Shown: piece after piece, positions 14,517-21,045 of the stretch | Position numbering within the stretch: the first letter of the stretch is position 1 | Layout of the letters: the number at the start of each line of letters is the position of its first letter | Origin: a virus | DNA length: 26,527 nucleotides | Virus record (IMG/VR): IMGVR_UViG_3300018082_000027 | Coordinates: 1 to 26,527 of that record | Strand: one strand, 5' to 3' | Program-made: the position numbers and the translations under genes | The notes under the pieces: generated by a model | Database searches by the model: none | Seen by the model: the letters and a program-made list of their open reading frames with translations, nothing else | Told to the model about the DNA's origin: nothing

Positions 14517-15488
14517 TCAATTCTTCGTTCGCACAAAGTGAGCCACGGTGTACACCATCACCGCGAGGACCGAGAAGCCGGTCAGGACCAGGATCGTTCC
14601 CGCCGAGACGCCCGGTCTCGGAGCCTCCACCGGAGCGGGTTGCGTCGGTACCACAGAGGCACGGGGTGCCAGGGGTGTCCAGGTCGCCGTGGCGGGTGGG
14701 AAGGTCGGGACCGGGGTCGCCGTGGCCGACGGCTCGGCCGTCGCGGTCAAGCTGAGCTGCAGCCCGAGCATGTCGACCTCGTCCCAAAATACGTTGTCCT
14801 GGGGGAACTCGTCCCGCCAGATGTTCCCGTTGGGAAAGAAGCGGATGCTGCGCTGCCCGCCGGGCCGATTGATCTGACTGATCCAGCTCACACTCGGGGA
14901 GCGGAAGCTCTCGAAGCCCCGCAAGTCGGTCGGGAACTGATCCAGGTTGGCGAAGGCGATCTCCGTCGCGAAGGTCCAGGTCAGGTAAAAGTCCCCGAGC
15001 TGATCGTCGGTGGGGCAGAGCATCGAGCGCAGCGCGTGCCGCTCGTCGAGCTCCTCGCAGGGGAAGTAGATGCCCTCGGCCGCCCGAACCGGGCTGTACT
15101 GGCAGCCCCCGTTGCAGAGCGCCTCGACCGCGATCGAGGTCTCCGGTCCCCAGCGATCGGGGACCGCGAGATACCCCGGCAGCGCCTCCTTGAATCCGAG
15201 CGCGGCCCGCAGCCGGATCGACCACATGACAAACACCCGGTCGCTCAGGCTGTGCGGGGCCTCTCCCATCGCCACGCGAGTGAGGATGAGCGGGTCGCTC
15301 TCGGCGTGCAGGCAGCGGGTCATGGATCCGCCGCAACTCCAAACGCTCTCGATGCGGAATTGATCGACCAGCTCCGGGCCAATCTCCTCGTAGATCGGGG
15401 GGACGGCGGTCGGAGTCGGAGTGGGGGGGGTGCTGGCGGTTGTGAGCGGACCGACCTGCAGCACGCTGTGGATTGCCAGCACCAGCAC
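14517..15488 (-). CDS. Secreted/anchored SleB-like cell-wall hydrolase candidate
   Basis: A 323-residue protein. The N-terminus is hydrophobic (VLAIHSVLQVG); the frame is also open upstream for 15 codons with more hydrophobic residues but only CTG codons, so the GTG at 15488 is a cautious start and the signal segment may be longer. Residues 65-140 carry LILTRVAMGEAP with a possible catalytic Glu76 and CNGGCQYSPV at 125-134, resembling the 'E-A-R/P' and 'Q-F-S-P-V' motifs of SleB/CwlJ-type wall hydrolases. Six cysteines suggest disulfides outside the cell. A Thr/Pro-rich linker (about 248-290) leads to a membrane span at 295-317 and a basic end. A lysis or wall-access role is possible; the family call is moderate. 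Confidence 0.6.
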   Translation of the reverse strand: MLVLAIHSVLQVGPLTTASTPPTPTPTAVPPIYEEIGPELVDQFRIESVWSCGGSMTRCLHAESDPLILTRVAMGEAPHSLSDRVFVMWSIRLRAALGFKEALPGYLAVPDRWGPETSIAVEALCNGGCQYSPVRAAEGIYFPCEELDERHALRSMLCPTDDQLGDFYLTWTFATEIAFANLDQFPTDLRGFESFRSPSVSWISQINRPGGQRSIRFFPNGNIWRDEFPQDNVFWDEVDMLGLQLSLTATAEPSATATPVPTFPPATATWTPLAPRASVVPTQPAPVEAPRPGVSAGTILVLTGFSVLAVMVYTVAHFVRTKN

Positions 15489-15542
15489 AGCGAGCGCCCT
15501 GACCAGCAGGGCTAGCAGACCCCTTGCGAGCTAGGACCATGC

Positions 15543-15603
15543 AAAACCACCGAAGCGACCAGCGCAGATCCTTTCGGTCTGGGCCTGTCGCCCCGGTGGT
15601 TTT
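15543..15603 (-). other. Long hairpin RNA with GAAA tetraloop (terminator or antiterminator-like)
   Basis: AAAACCACCG at 15543-15552 pairs perfectly with CGGTGGTTTT at 15594-15603. Inside, GTCGC pairs with GCGAC, and the core reads CAGACC-GAAA-GGATCTG on the minus strand, a stem with one bulged A and a GAAA loop. The two bases joining the outer stems are G.U wobbles on the minus-strand RNA but A.C mismatches on the plus strand, and GAAA exists only on the minus strand, so the RNA is probably read leftwards. It lies between the early operon and the SleB-like gene. Confidence 0.65.
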
Positions 15604-15636
15604 ACACTCTGTCGGGCGTCGGCAAGGTAGAGTTGG

Positions 15637-15849
15637 TTAGTTCGGGTCGATGCTACCCTCTTCCGGGGCAGGGCGCAAGCCCATATCCAGCAGCTCGTGC
15701 GACAAGGCAGCCACCACGAATCGGACATGCCCCCGGTGGACGGTGATCGTCACATTGCCGAAGCCGTGCTCGAGGACCCGCTGCAGCTCCGCTCCGAGCA
15801 AGCTGAGCTGCTCGGCCGAGAGGAGCTCATGCAACGTCGGGCCGTTCAA
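15637..15849 (-). CDS. Small protein of unknown function, last gene of early operon
   Basis: A 70-residue protein using TTG at 15849, which overlaps the upstream TGA as TTGA, the coupling pattern seen elsewhere in this operon; an ATG far upstream would force a long overlap with the preceding gene. It reads as an N-terminal helix (LHELLSAEQLSLLGAELQRV), a strand (GNVTITVHRGHVRFVVAA), then a helix and an acidic end. I do not recognise the family. The helix-strand-helix pattern with no cysteine or membrane segment suggests a small soluble regulator. It stops 33 bases before a strong hairpin. Confidence 0.65.
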   Translation of the reverse strand: MNGPTLHELLSAEQLSLLGAELQRVLEHGFGNVTITVHRGHVRFVVAALSHELLDMGLRPAPEEGSIDPN

Positions 15850-16064
15850 GCCGGCGCCTTCAGCTCGAATAGCCACATGCCCGCCGGCAAGGATGGCTCC
15901 AGCCGCACTTCCGCGAGCCCCGAGTTCCGAGCAAAGACTTTCCCGGTCAGTGCTCCCGCCCCATGTTTCGCTCGGGCGTGCTCCCAGGCCTGGATCAGCT
16001 CCTCGCCATCGTCTCGACGGATCTGCCACAGCATCCCATAGAGTGCCCTGCGTGCGTAGATCAC
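15846..16064 (-). CDS. Small protein of unknown function in early operon
   Basis: A 72-residue protein with an ATGA overlap to the DUF1064 gene and a TTGA overlap to the next gene. It contains RRALYGMLWQIRRDDGEELI and a C-terminal strand (GMWLFELKAP). Composition is soluble, mildly basic. The family is not recognised. The operon-wide 4-base overlaps show it is translated together with its neighbours. Confidence 0.65.
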   Translation of the reverse strand: MIYARRALYGMLWQIRRDDGEELIQAWEHARAKHGAGALTGKVFARNSGLAEVRLEPSLPAGMWLFELKAPA

Positions 16065-16390
16065 GGCTCCTCGATCTCGATCCCATGCACGGCCTTCATG
16101 AGCCGATTCTTGATGACGTAGAGTTGTGTCCGAATGCCCTTCACGTCCTCGATCACTTCCTGGCCGCGCTCGTTGTCGAAGTAGCGGAAATCGGCCACGT
16201 AGTCACAGATCTTCGTCCCATTCACGTCCAGCCGGAACCGCGGCTGCGTTTGCAGATCACGGATGACTCCCGCCTGCTGCATGGACTTGAGCTCAGTGTA
16301 GCGCCGGGCCTCCTTCGTGCTCTGGAAGAGAATGCCGTCGACGCGCTTCGGGACGTTGCGGTACTTGTAGCTGGCCCGGCCCATCATCAT
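16061..16390 (-). CDS. DUF1064 family nuclease (PD-(D/E)XK-like)
   Basis: A 109-residue protein starting at the ATG at 16390 in an ATGA overlap; readings further upstream are shadows of the preceding gene. It has YKYRNVPKRVDGILFQSTKE then EARRYTEL (Glu27), LQTQPRFRL, CDYVADFRY (Asp67) and EVIEDVKG (Asp82, Lys84), then LMKAVHGIEIEE. This is the pattern of the phage DUF1064 family, which has the D...(D/E)xK layout of PD-(D/E)XK nucleases and is thought to act on DNA junctions or ends during replication or recombination. All key residues are present. Confidence 0.85.
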   Translation of the reverse strand: MMMGRASYKYRNVPKRVDGILFQSTKEARRYTELKSMQQAGVIRDLQTQPRFRLDVNGTKICDYVADFRYFDNERGQEVIEDVKGIRTQLYVIKNRLMKAVHGIEIEEP

Positions 16391-16734
16391 GCCGGAACCC
16401 GGGATCGCCGCAGGAGTCCATCGACGCTCGCCGGATCGATCCGCTCCAGCTTCTGCGGGGGCAGCCAATCGTCCGGTGCATTCCATGGCGGCTCGACCTG
16501 CGGCCCACGACAGACGACCCATACGTGGCCTGAGATCGAATGCTGCACAATCAACCCGAGCGGCCAGATCCCGTCGCCCAGCCCCTCCCGCATGTCGCCG
16601 GCGACGAACTGGGCCACGCCTCCCCGGAAGGACGGATCCGGCGACCAGCGCACCGTGTAGTACACCCTGCCGGCGTTCATCCTCTTGGGCTGTCCGCCGA
16701 TCCGTAGCTTGACTCTAGGCTCACTTGTCTTCAT
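16387..16734 (-). CDS. Small protein of unknown function in early operon
   Basis: A 115-residue protein from the ATG at 16734; its stop overlaps the DUF1064 start as ATGA. It contains RRIGGQPKRMN-like basic N-terminus, then VYYTVRWSPDPSFRGGVAQF and a Trp/Pro-rich C-terminal half (VWVVCRGPQVEPPWNAPDDW). No known domain recognised. The frame is open further upstream, but those residues (Arg-rich) are the shadow of the zinc-finger gene. Function unknown; the conserved-looking Trp and Pro residues suggest a folded protein. Confidence 0.65.
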   Translation of the reverse strand: MKTSEPRVKLRIGGQPKRMNAGRVYYTVRWSPDPSFRGGVAQFVAGDMREGLGDGIWPLGLIVQHSISGHVWVVCRGPQVEPPWNAPDDWLPPQKLERIDPASVDGLLRRSRVPA

Positions 16735-17066
16735 CGGCCGGCCTCTTCGGACAATGCTTCCGATGCTGCCTGAGCCAGCCCGGACGGATGAACTCCTTGC
16801 CGCACAAGCTGCACTCCAGCCGTTCCGGGGCCGGCTTCGGCAAAGCCCGCTCGATCCGCTCCGCGCCGAGTACCCGCCGGCGCAGGACACCGACCGTGGC
16901 CATGCCCTCCGGCGCCGGCCGGTGTCCGTCCAGATGCACCGCCAGGATCGTGGCGATCTCTTCCTGGATCCGGTTCCCCCCCCCCAGTCTCGACAATCCG
17001 CCGGGCCTCCTCCACATCCAGCTCGATCCGCACGCCCTCGAACTTCAAGATCGGTTGCACTTTCAT
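16721..17066 (-). pseudogene. Zinc-finger protein gene interrupted by a G10 tract (frameshift)
   Basis: The gene starts at the ATG at 17066 (MKVQPILKFEGVRIELDVEE), coupled to the upstream gene by ATGA, and its reading frame is lost at ten consecutive G on the minus strand. Skipping one G restores a continuous frame: ...VETGGGNRIQEEIATIL and on to a C-terminal C2H2 zinc finger, CSLCGKEFIRPGWLRQHRKH plus a further Cys, ending at 16721. The second part cannot easily be translated alone, as it lacks a good start. The options are a sequencing indel in a homopolymer, slippage that makes some full-length protein, or a phase-switch. The restored protein would be about 114 residues. Confidence 0.75.
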
Positions 17067-17392
17067 TGGGCCTCCTGAGCCTTGAAGAAGATCCATCCGT
17101 GCCAGTTCTCACCGGTCCGGTATCGCTCGATGGCCACCAGGCCGCCTTCCGCGAGCTGCTCGGCGACCGGCGTCAGATCCCGGACCAGGTGCTCCCGTCC
17201 CCGCTCGTCGTAGGCCACCAGGTGCAAACGCTCGAGGCCGCTCCAGGAGCGGTCCCGGAAGAGCAGCGCCCCACCGGCCCAGCCCAGGTGCGCAGTCCAA
17301 TTGGGGAAGGCCATGGCCACAGGCAGCCACGCCGCCACCTCGTCCTGGGCCCTGACCTCGTAATTAGCGATGGCCTCCGCGGACACGGTCAT
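17063..17392 (-). CDS. Small soluble protein of unknown function in early operon
   Basis: A 109-residue protein from the ATG at 17392 with ATGA overlaps on both sides. It is Trp-rich (AAWLPVAMAFPNWTAHLGWAG, FRDRSWSGLERLH, NWHGWIFFKAQ) with an alternating strand pattern. The region resembles small phage proteins that bind single-stranded DNA or replication proteins only in general composition; I do not recognise the family. It lies between the helicase-loader-like gene and the interrupted zinc-finger gene. Confidence 0.65.
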   Translation of the reverse strand: MTVSAEAIANYEVRAQDEVAAWLPVAMAFPNWTAHLGWAGGALLFRDRSWSGLERLHLVAYDERGREHLVRDLTPVAEQLAEGGLVAIERYRTGENWHGWIFFKAQEAQ

Positions 17393-17883
17393 GGTGGTTT
17401 GGGTCCCTCCGCCGCCTCCACCCAGCCCGCCTGGATCCATGACCCCCACAGCGCCTGACGGTGCGCCCCCTCCGCCTCCGGATCCTCGAGGAGGTCGATC
17501 CGCCGCAGCAGCTCCCGAGCGTAGGCCCCCGCCGCCGGGCGGTGCATCGCCTCCAGCCACTCCGCGGCCTCCAGGAATGCTTGCCGGTTAATCGGCGTGC
17601 CGGCCGGGCTGGCCAGGCACTCCTCGTACCATAGCCTCACCAGCTGTCCTGGATCGGAGGACGTCGCCGGCGAGAGCGCACGGGCCGCCTTCAGGATGTC
17701 ACTCACCGCCGGGAACCATCGGCGCTCGACCGCCACGGCTCGGATCGCCGCCTGCAAGATCTCGTCCGGTAACGGCTGCAGCAGCTCGGCATAGACCTGG
17801 ATACTCTTCGTCGACAGCGGCGCCTGAGGATAGGCGGCCTCGAGGAAGCGCAAGGCTTCGGTCAGGGCCTGTTCACTGGCCAT
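17389..17883 (-). CDS. Probable replicative helicase loader (G39P-like)
   Basis: A 164-residue protein from the ATG at 17883. Residues 5-80 have the helical pattern of the SPP1 G39P-type loader/inhibitor domain: 'L..A.RFLEAAYPQAPLS.KSI.VYAELLQPLPDEILQAAI', then RRWFPAVSDILKAAR, where 'FP....I' is a typical mark. The rest is helical. It sits next to the HTH replication protein, as is usual for a loader plus initiator pair that recruits the host DnaB helicase to the phage origin. No phage DnaB or primase gene is visible in the window. The family call is moderate. Confidence 0.65.
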   Translation of the reverse strand: MASEQALTEALRFLEAAYPQAPLSTKSIQVYAELLQPLPDEILQAAIRAVAVERRWFPAVSDILKAARALSPATSSDPGQLVRLWYEECLASPAGTPINRQAFLEAAEWLEAMHRPAAGAYARELLRRIDLLEDPEAEGAHRQALWGSWIQAGWVEAAEGPKPP

Positions 17884-18709
17884 GCTGTTTCTCCTCCAGC
17901 CAGGCATCCACGGCGGATGGACGTTCCGGGCGCGCAGGTCGCGACAGCGGCCGCGGCGCCTGAAAACCATCCACCCGCCAGCGGTCCAGGATGCTCTGGA
18001 CAAATCGCACGTTGGGCCGGCGTCCGTCGGAGGATCGACGCGCCTCACCAATAGCAGCGATCACCCAGGCTTCACCCGGTAGGTCCTCGCCGGCGGCGCC
18101 GGATGGCAGGGCGCTCGCATGCCGCCCGGCCTCTTCCGCCAGGTCCGCCAGGTCCTCGGCGATGCCAGCCGTGATTGGCCCGCAGCTGTCTTCCCAGGCC
18201 TTGACCAGCGAGGCGAACAGATGTTCACCCTCGCGAACGAAGGGGGCCGTCGTCGGCGACGTCCCTCCTGACGGTTCTGTGACGCTTCCTTTGATGGTTA
18301 ATGACGGTTTGGGTGACATTTGAGGACTCTGAATGTCACCCCCCCCTGCCAGGATGTCACCCTCTGATGCCTCAGAGGTCACTCCAGGTGACAGGATGTC
18401 GCCCCTTTCGACAGTTGTGGCGTCTAGGGGGCGCCGTGGGGCTACAGGTAGGGTGATTCGATAGAGATGGACACCATTCGGGCCCGCATTCTCCCGGATC
18501 TCAACCTCTTTACCCTCGCCATGGCTTATGTCCTTCAGCAGCCGCTGGACGTGACGCCTTGAGCAGCGCGCCTTGTGCGCAAGCGTGTCGATGGAGGGCC
18601 AGCAGTAGCCGTCGTCATTGGTGAAATCGGCCAAGGCCAGCAGGATGAGCAGGGCGGTGCCGGTCTGTTTCGATCGGTCCCAGACCGCGGTCATGACTCG
18701 GATGCTCAA
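17873..18709 (-). CDS. Phage replication initiation protein (HTH_36-type)
   Basis: The best start is TTG at 18709: it gives MSIRVMTAVWDRSKQTGTAL, the usual opening of this family; GGGAGG lies five bases upstream; and it overlaps the previous stop as TTGA. It gives 278 residues. Residues 14-90 are a winged helix (LILLALADFTNDDGYCWPSI, LAHKARCSRRHVQRLLKD). The linker is Ser/Thr/Pro-rich with repeated 'GDI.SP' elements, and the C-terminal 120 residues are helical. Such proteins bind the phage origin and recruit the loader. The low-complexity linker (about 95-170) has three closely spaced GDIL/GDIQ motifs. Confidence 0.85.
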   Translation of the reverse strand: MSIRVMTAVWDRSKQTGTALLILLALADFTNDDGYCWPSIDTLAHKARCSRRHVQRLLKDISHGEGKEVEIRENAGPNGVHLYRITLPVAPRRPLDATTVERGDILSPGVTSEASEGDILAGGGDIQSPQMSPKPSLTIKGSVTEPSGGTSPTTAPFVREGEHLFASLVKAWEDSCGPITAGIAEDLADLAEEAGRHASALPSGAAGEDLPGEAWVIAAIGEARRSSDGRRPNVRFVQSILDRWRVDGFQAPRPLSRPARPERPSAVDAWLEEKQHGQ

Positions 18710-19122
18710 ACTTCCCTCCCATGAAATAACCCATGGCAGGGGCGGCATAAAACGATCAGGTCGCTGGCCTCTTCGTCCAGATCGCCGAGGTGTTCGTACG
18801 TCCTGTGGTGAACGTCAAGGACGCCCGAGCCATTGCAAATCTGGCAACGGTAACCGGCTCTTTGGAGAGCCTCGCGACGTTGCCGGCTCCAATGCTCGGT
18901 AGCGAGGTAGTCTACATAGGGTATGGATCTGAAATACCTCCTTGCCGCGGCGACAAAGAGCGCCTCCAACTTGCCAATCACCCTAAGCCGAAGGTCTTGC
19001 CCATCGGCCGACAGCGCGAACTGAGGATGGTGAGTCTCGAAGTCCCTAATCATGGCGAGCAGCTGCCCCATCGTCTCGGGCACGCTCACGAAGGAACCGA
19101 CGAGGTCATCTTTCAGGGTCAT
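18706..19122 (-). CDS. HNH endonuclease
   Basis: A 138-residue protein from the ATG at 19122 (AAAGG seven bases upstream); an upstream ATG would overlap the previous gene more. The C-terminal part has a complete HNH site: HWSRQRREALQRAGYRCQIC (Cys93, Cys96), then VHHRTYEHLGD (His105-106) and LIVLCRPCHGLFH (Cys126, Cys129, His130). The N-terminal 70 residues are helical and may bind DNA. Placed beside the replication protein, it could be a homing nuclease or act in recombination; the zinc ligands and catalytic His are intact. Confidence 0.85.
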   Translation of the reverse strand: MTLKDDLVGSFVSVPETMGQLLAMIRDFETHHPQFALSADGQDLRLRVIGKLEALFVAAARRYFRSIPYVDYLATEHWSRQRREALQRAGYRCQICNGSGVLDVHHRTYEHLGDLDEEASDLIVLCRPCHGLFHGREV

Positions 19123-19348
19123 CGGTGGCCTTTGCTTCGGAACATGAGGCGCAGTAGTCGGATCGGCCCTGGGCGTCATTCACGCAGAGCTTCCCATCCG
19201 GCAGGACCCCCAGGCAGAGCGGCTTCAAGGTCTTGCCTGACCCGGCGTAGCGTTTGAGCTCCACCAGGTGGGGGTCCATCCAGGATGGGGCGGTTTGCTT
19301 CCCGGCATCGGGAAGGCTAGAGGGGCCGATCGTTATCTGTTTCGGCAT
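19106..19348 (-). CDS. Small Cys-containing protein of unknown function
   Basis: An 80-residue protein with four cysteines in its C-terminal half (C45, then LCVND..., DYCASC), a likely zinc site. The N-terminus (MPKQITIGPSSLPDAGKQ) has no clear domain. The start at 19348 lies within the end of a tiny upstream gene, and its stop overlaps the HNH gene by 17 bases. Function unknown. Confidence 0.6.
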   Translation of the reverse strand: MPKQITIGPSSLPDAGKQTAPSWMDPHLVELKRYAGSGKTLKPLCLGVLPDGKLCVNDAQGRSDYCASCSEAKATDDPER

Positions 19349-19412
19349 GGGCGCACACCGGCAGCTTGCAGATCAGCCACAGCATCAGCAGGATCGTGAA
19401 GCCGAAGATCAT
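19317..19412 (-). CDS. Tiny membrane or secreted peptide
   Basis: A 31-residue frame from the ATG at 19412: MIFGFTILLMLWLICKLPVC followed by AHAETDNDRPL. The first 17 residues are strongly hydrophobic. A signal-peptide-like AHA is at residues 21-23, so it could be a single membrane span or a very small secreted peptide. GGAGG ending the previous gene lies about ten bases upstream. It overlaps the start of the next gene by 32 bases. It is supported by composition and by lying exactly in the gap between two genes. Confidence 0.45.
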   Translation of the reverse strand: MIFGFTILLMLWLICKLPVCAHAETDNDRPL

Positions 19413-19418
19413 CCCTGG

Positions 19419-19934
19419 TCAACCTCCATGCGGGAGACGGATTTGTCCTCCCAGAGTGACCTGTTTCCGCCATCGTTCCCACCGCCTGTGGCTGGCGGCC
19501 CGGAGCCGGCTGAGCCGGCGCCGCTCGACAGCGGGAGCAAGCCGCTGCCGGCGAAAGTTCTCGGCCCGGGAGATCGCATCCAGATTCGACGGGTCGTCGT
19601 TGGCCATGTCTCCATCCTGGCGGCGGATCACCCAGCCCGAGGGCAGTGGCCGGCGATGCGCCCTTTCCCAGGCCAGATGGCCGCGCCGGCGCCAGACATT
19701 GGGCTCGGCCACCTTAATCTCGACGTAACCTTTGCGCACACGCTCCGTGCCGACCGGCACCCAGCTCTGCAGCCTATTTCCCGGCCGGAATTCCGTCGCC
19801 GGCAAGCGCCGCTGTCCCTTCCAGGCGCGGCGGGCGCAGGCCTTGCTGCAGTACCGCTTGCGCCGGAGCAGGCTGGGCCTCACGACCATCACGCGGTGAC
19901 ACCCCGGCCCTTCGCAGGATTTCAGGACACCCAT
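19419..19934 (-). CDS. HNH_3-like protein with N-terminal zinc knuckle, degenerate active site
   Basis: A 171-residue protein. The N-terminus has a zinc set (C7, C12, C29, C33: CEGPGC ... YCSKAC). Residues 75-130 follow the layout of HNH_3 nucleases: RGHLAWERAHRRPLPSGWVI, then RQDGDMANDDPSNLDAISRAEN. In active relatives the metal-binding segment before DGD reads His-His; here it is Arg-Arg-Gln, so cleavage is doubtful. It may be a DNA-binding remnant or use another ligand. The C-terminus is very basic (RRWERWRKQ). It starts one base after the stop of the upstream basic protein. Confidence 0.7.
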   Translation of the reverse strand: MGVLKSCEGPGCHRVMVVRPSLLRRKRYCSKACARRAWKGQRRLPATEFRPGNRLQSWVPVGTERVRKGYVEIKVAEPNVWRRRGHLAWERAHRRPLPSGWVIRRQDGDMANDDPSNLDAISRAENFRRQRLAPAVERRRLSRLRAASHRRWERWRKQVTLGGQIRLPHGG

Positions 19935-20213
19935 CTAGACATGGCCTTTGGTCCGAAACATGCGGCGCAGCACCCGGGTCGTTCCATGGCGAATTTGCCG
20001 GAAGCGGGCTCTGGGCCGCTGGTGTGGCTTCAACCCAGATCCTGGAGGTCGGGGCGCCGGCGGACGGCGGCAGAAGATGGCCGTGAGTAGACTCAAGATC
20101 CCGGGCCGACTTCGGTCGGATGGACGGTTCTGGATGGCCCGCGGTTCCTGGGGCCGGATCACTCCTCGGGCGATCAATCCTCGGATCCTGCGCTTCTTGC
20201 GAGCGTTGCTCAC
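19935..20213 (-). CDS. Very basic small protein of unknown function
   Basis: A 92-residue protein, Arg/Lys-rich from the start (MSNARKKRRIRGLIARGVI) and Pro/Arg-rich in the middle (RRPPAPRPPGSG). The start overlaps the previous stop as ATGA and its stop is adjacent to the next start. The composition suggests nucleic-acid binding or disorder. No domain recognised. Frame bias in a GC-rich genome could mimic such composition, but the operon spacing supports it. Confidence 0.6.
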   Translation of the reverse strand: MSNARKKRRIRGLIARGVIRPQEPRAIQNRPSDRSRPGILSLLTAIFCRRPPAPRPPGSGLKPHQRPRARFRQIRHGTTRVLRRMFRTKGHV

Positions 20214-20425
20214 ACTGGTTTTCCCCTGTGCTCATCGGCATTGGGGCAGGTGGCGAAGTGGCTGATGTAGGTGTCTAAGACCTCGGCGAACGGCTCCCCT
20301 CGCGGGAGACCGTAACCCGTAACCACAACCCGCTTTTCGGGAGGCTTGTTGAGCGGCATCGCCTTGCCACTCCCCTTCATACTCACCCACATGATCTCCG
20401 CGCCGCACGATCGGCAGTTGCTCAC
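20210..20425 (-). CDS. Zinc-ribbon small protein of phage type
   Basis: A 71-residue protein beginning MSNCRSCGAEIMWVSMKGSG, then a Lys/Pro loop (KAMPLNKPPE) and ending SHFATCPNADEHR. The CxxC and the H...C pair form one zinc site, and this layout is common in short phage proteins of early operons, role unknown. Well placed: four bases after the winged-helix gene. Confidence 0.75.
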   Translation of the reverse strand: MSNCRSCGAEIMWVSMKGSGKAMPLNKPPEKRVVVTGYGLPRGEPFAEVLDTYISHFATCPNADEHRGKPV

Positions 20426-20429
20426 TGGA

Positions 20430-20774
20430 TCACGACTCGGTCCTCGCCAGCTCCGGCATGAAACTGATCTGCCTCATCTTCGGCTGGGGCCAGATCGGTT
20501 CCAGATACTCCCGACTGGCGTTTGTCGCCGGATGCTTCCGCTCGTAGGCCACCTTGACCACCGCCTGCCGATTCGCCGCCTTGCCCCGGCCGAGCAGGTC
20601 ATTGGCCCGCCCGCAGACCGCATTCAGCGGGATCCCGGTCAGCTTGGCGATCTGCTGGCGAGAGAGCGGCACCGCCGACTCGAACAGGCAGGCCAGGATC
20701 CGGTTGCGCTGGCTCGAGGCGCTGCCAGAGATCACGCTCTCCCGATACCCGGTGAGCGACGTATAGCTCGGCAT
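20430..20774 (-). CDS. Winged-helix DNA-binding protein (early regulator or replication accessory)
   Basis: A 114-residue protein. Residues 24-65 form a HTH of the MarR/winged type: RILACLFESAVPLSRQQIAK, LTGIPLNAVCGRANDLLGRG. Such proteins in phage early operons often regulate or assist replication. The ATG shares one base with the upstream stop (TGATG). The C-terminal tail (EPIWPQPKMRQISFM) is Pro/Trp-rich, typical for this type. Confidence 0.75.
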   Translation of the reverse strand: MPSYTSLTGYRESVISGSASSQRNRILACLFESAVPLSRQQIAKLTGIPLNAVCGRANDLLGRGKAANRQAVVKVAYERKHPATNASREYLEPIWPQPKMRQISFMPELARTES

Positions 20775-20989
20775 CAGGGCAACCTCGGCGCGGCCGGTTG
20801 ATCCGGGTCATAGGACCCATTGCGGATCTGTCCCAAGAGCTCCGCCTGGGCCTCGGACGCCCGCAGCGCCGCCTGGGCGATGGTGATCGTCTCGGCCAGC
20901 ATCAGCCGCATGCGCGCATTCACCGCCAGAACATCCTCCAATCCGTTACGCAGGGAGTAGGGCACGCCTCGGGGCCGGCCGGCTGCCAT
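20774..20989 (-). CDS. Small helical protein, first gene of the leftward early operon
   Basis: A 71-residue protein: basic N-terminus with RPRGVPYSLRNGLEDVLAVN, a long helix (ARMRLMLAETITIAQAALRA and on), then a Pro-rich end. GAGGT lies 7 bases before the ATG. Not recognised. Being first after the divergent gap with the integrase, it should be the first product of this operon. Confidence 0.6.
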   Translation of the reverse strand: MAAGRPRGVPYSLRNGLEDVLAVNARMRLMLAETITIAQAALRASEAQAELLGQIRNGSYDPDQPAAPRLP

Positions 20990-21006
20990 GGCACACCTCG
21001 TGCAGG

Positions 21007-21017
21007 TCTGTGACAGA
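21007..21017. promoter_or_regulatory. 11-base palindrome in the integrase / early operon divergent gap
   Basis: TCTGT-G-ACAGA is a perfect palindrome around a central base, in the 104-base gap between two divergent genes. Size and place fit a regulator half-site pair. No second copy was noticed nearby, and no convincing -35/-10 pair could be fixed for either gene, although GTGACA (21010-21015) lies 17 bases before TACCTT. Confidence 0.35.
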
Positions 21018-21045
21018 ACGCCAAAGGCACGCTACCTTGTAGTGT

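Noticed and set aside
14097-15515. Plus-strand open frame of 472 codons
   Set aside because: Antisense to the HNH and SleB-like genes, low-complexity Arg/Gly/Asp composition, typical of GC-rich shadow frames.
14383-15540. Minus-strand frame of 385 codons overlapping the SleB-like gene
   Set aside because: Arg/Gly/Pro-rich with no motif; the other frame has hydrophobic signal, wall-hydrolase-like motifs, linker and membrane span in order.
18790-19257. Plus-strand frame of 155 codons opposite an HNH gene
   Set aside because: The minus-strand gene has all zinc and catalytic residues; the plus frame has no motif or ribosome binding site.
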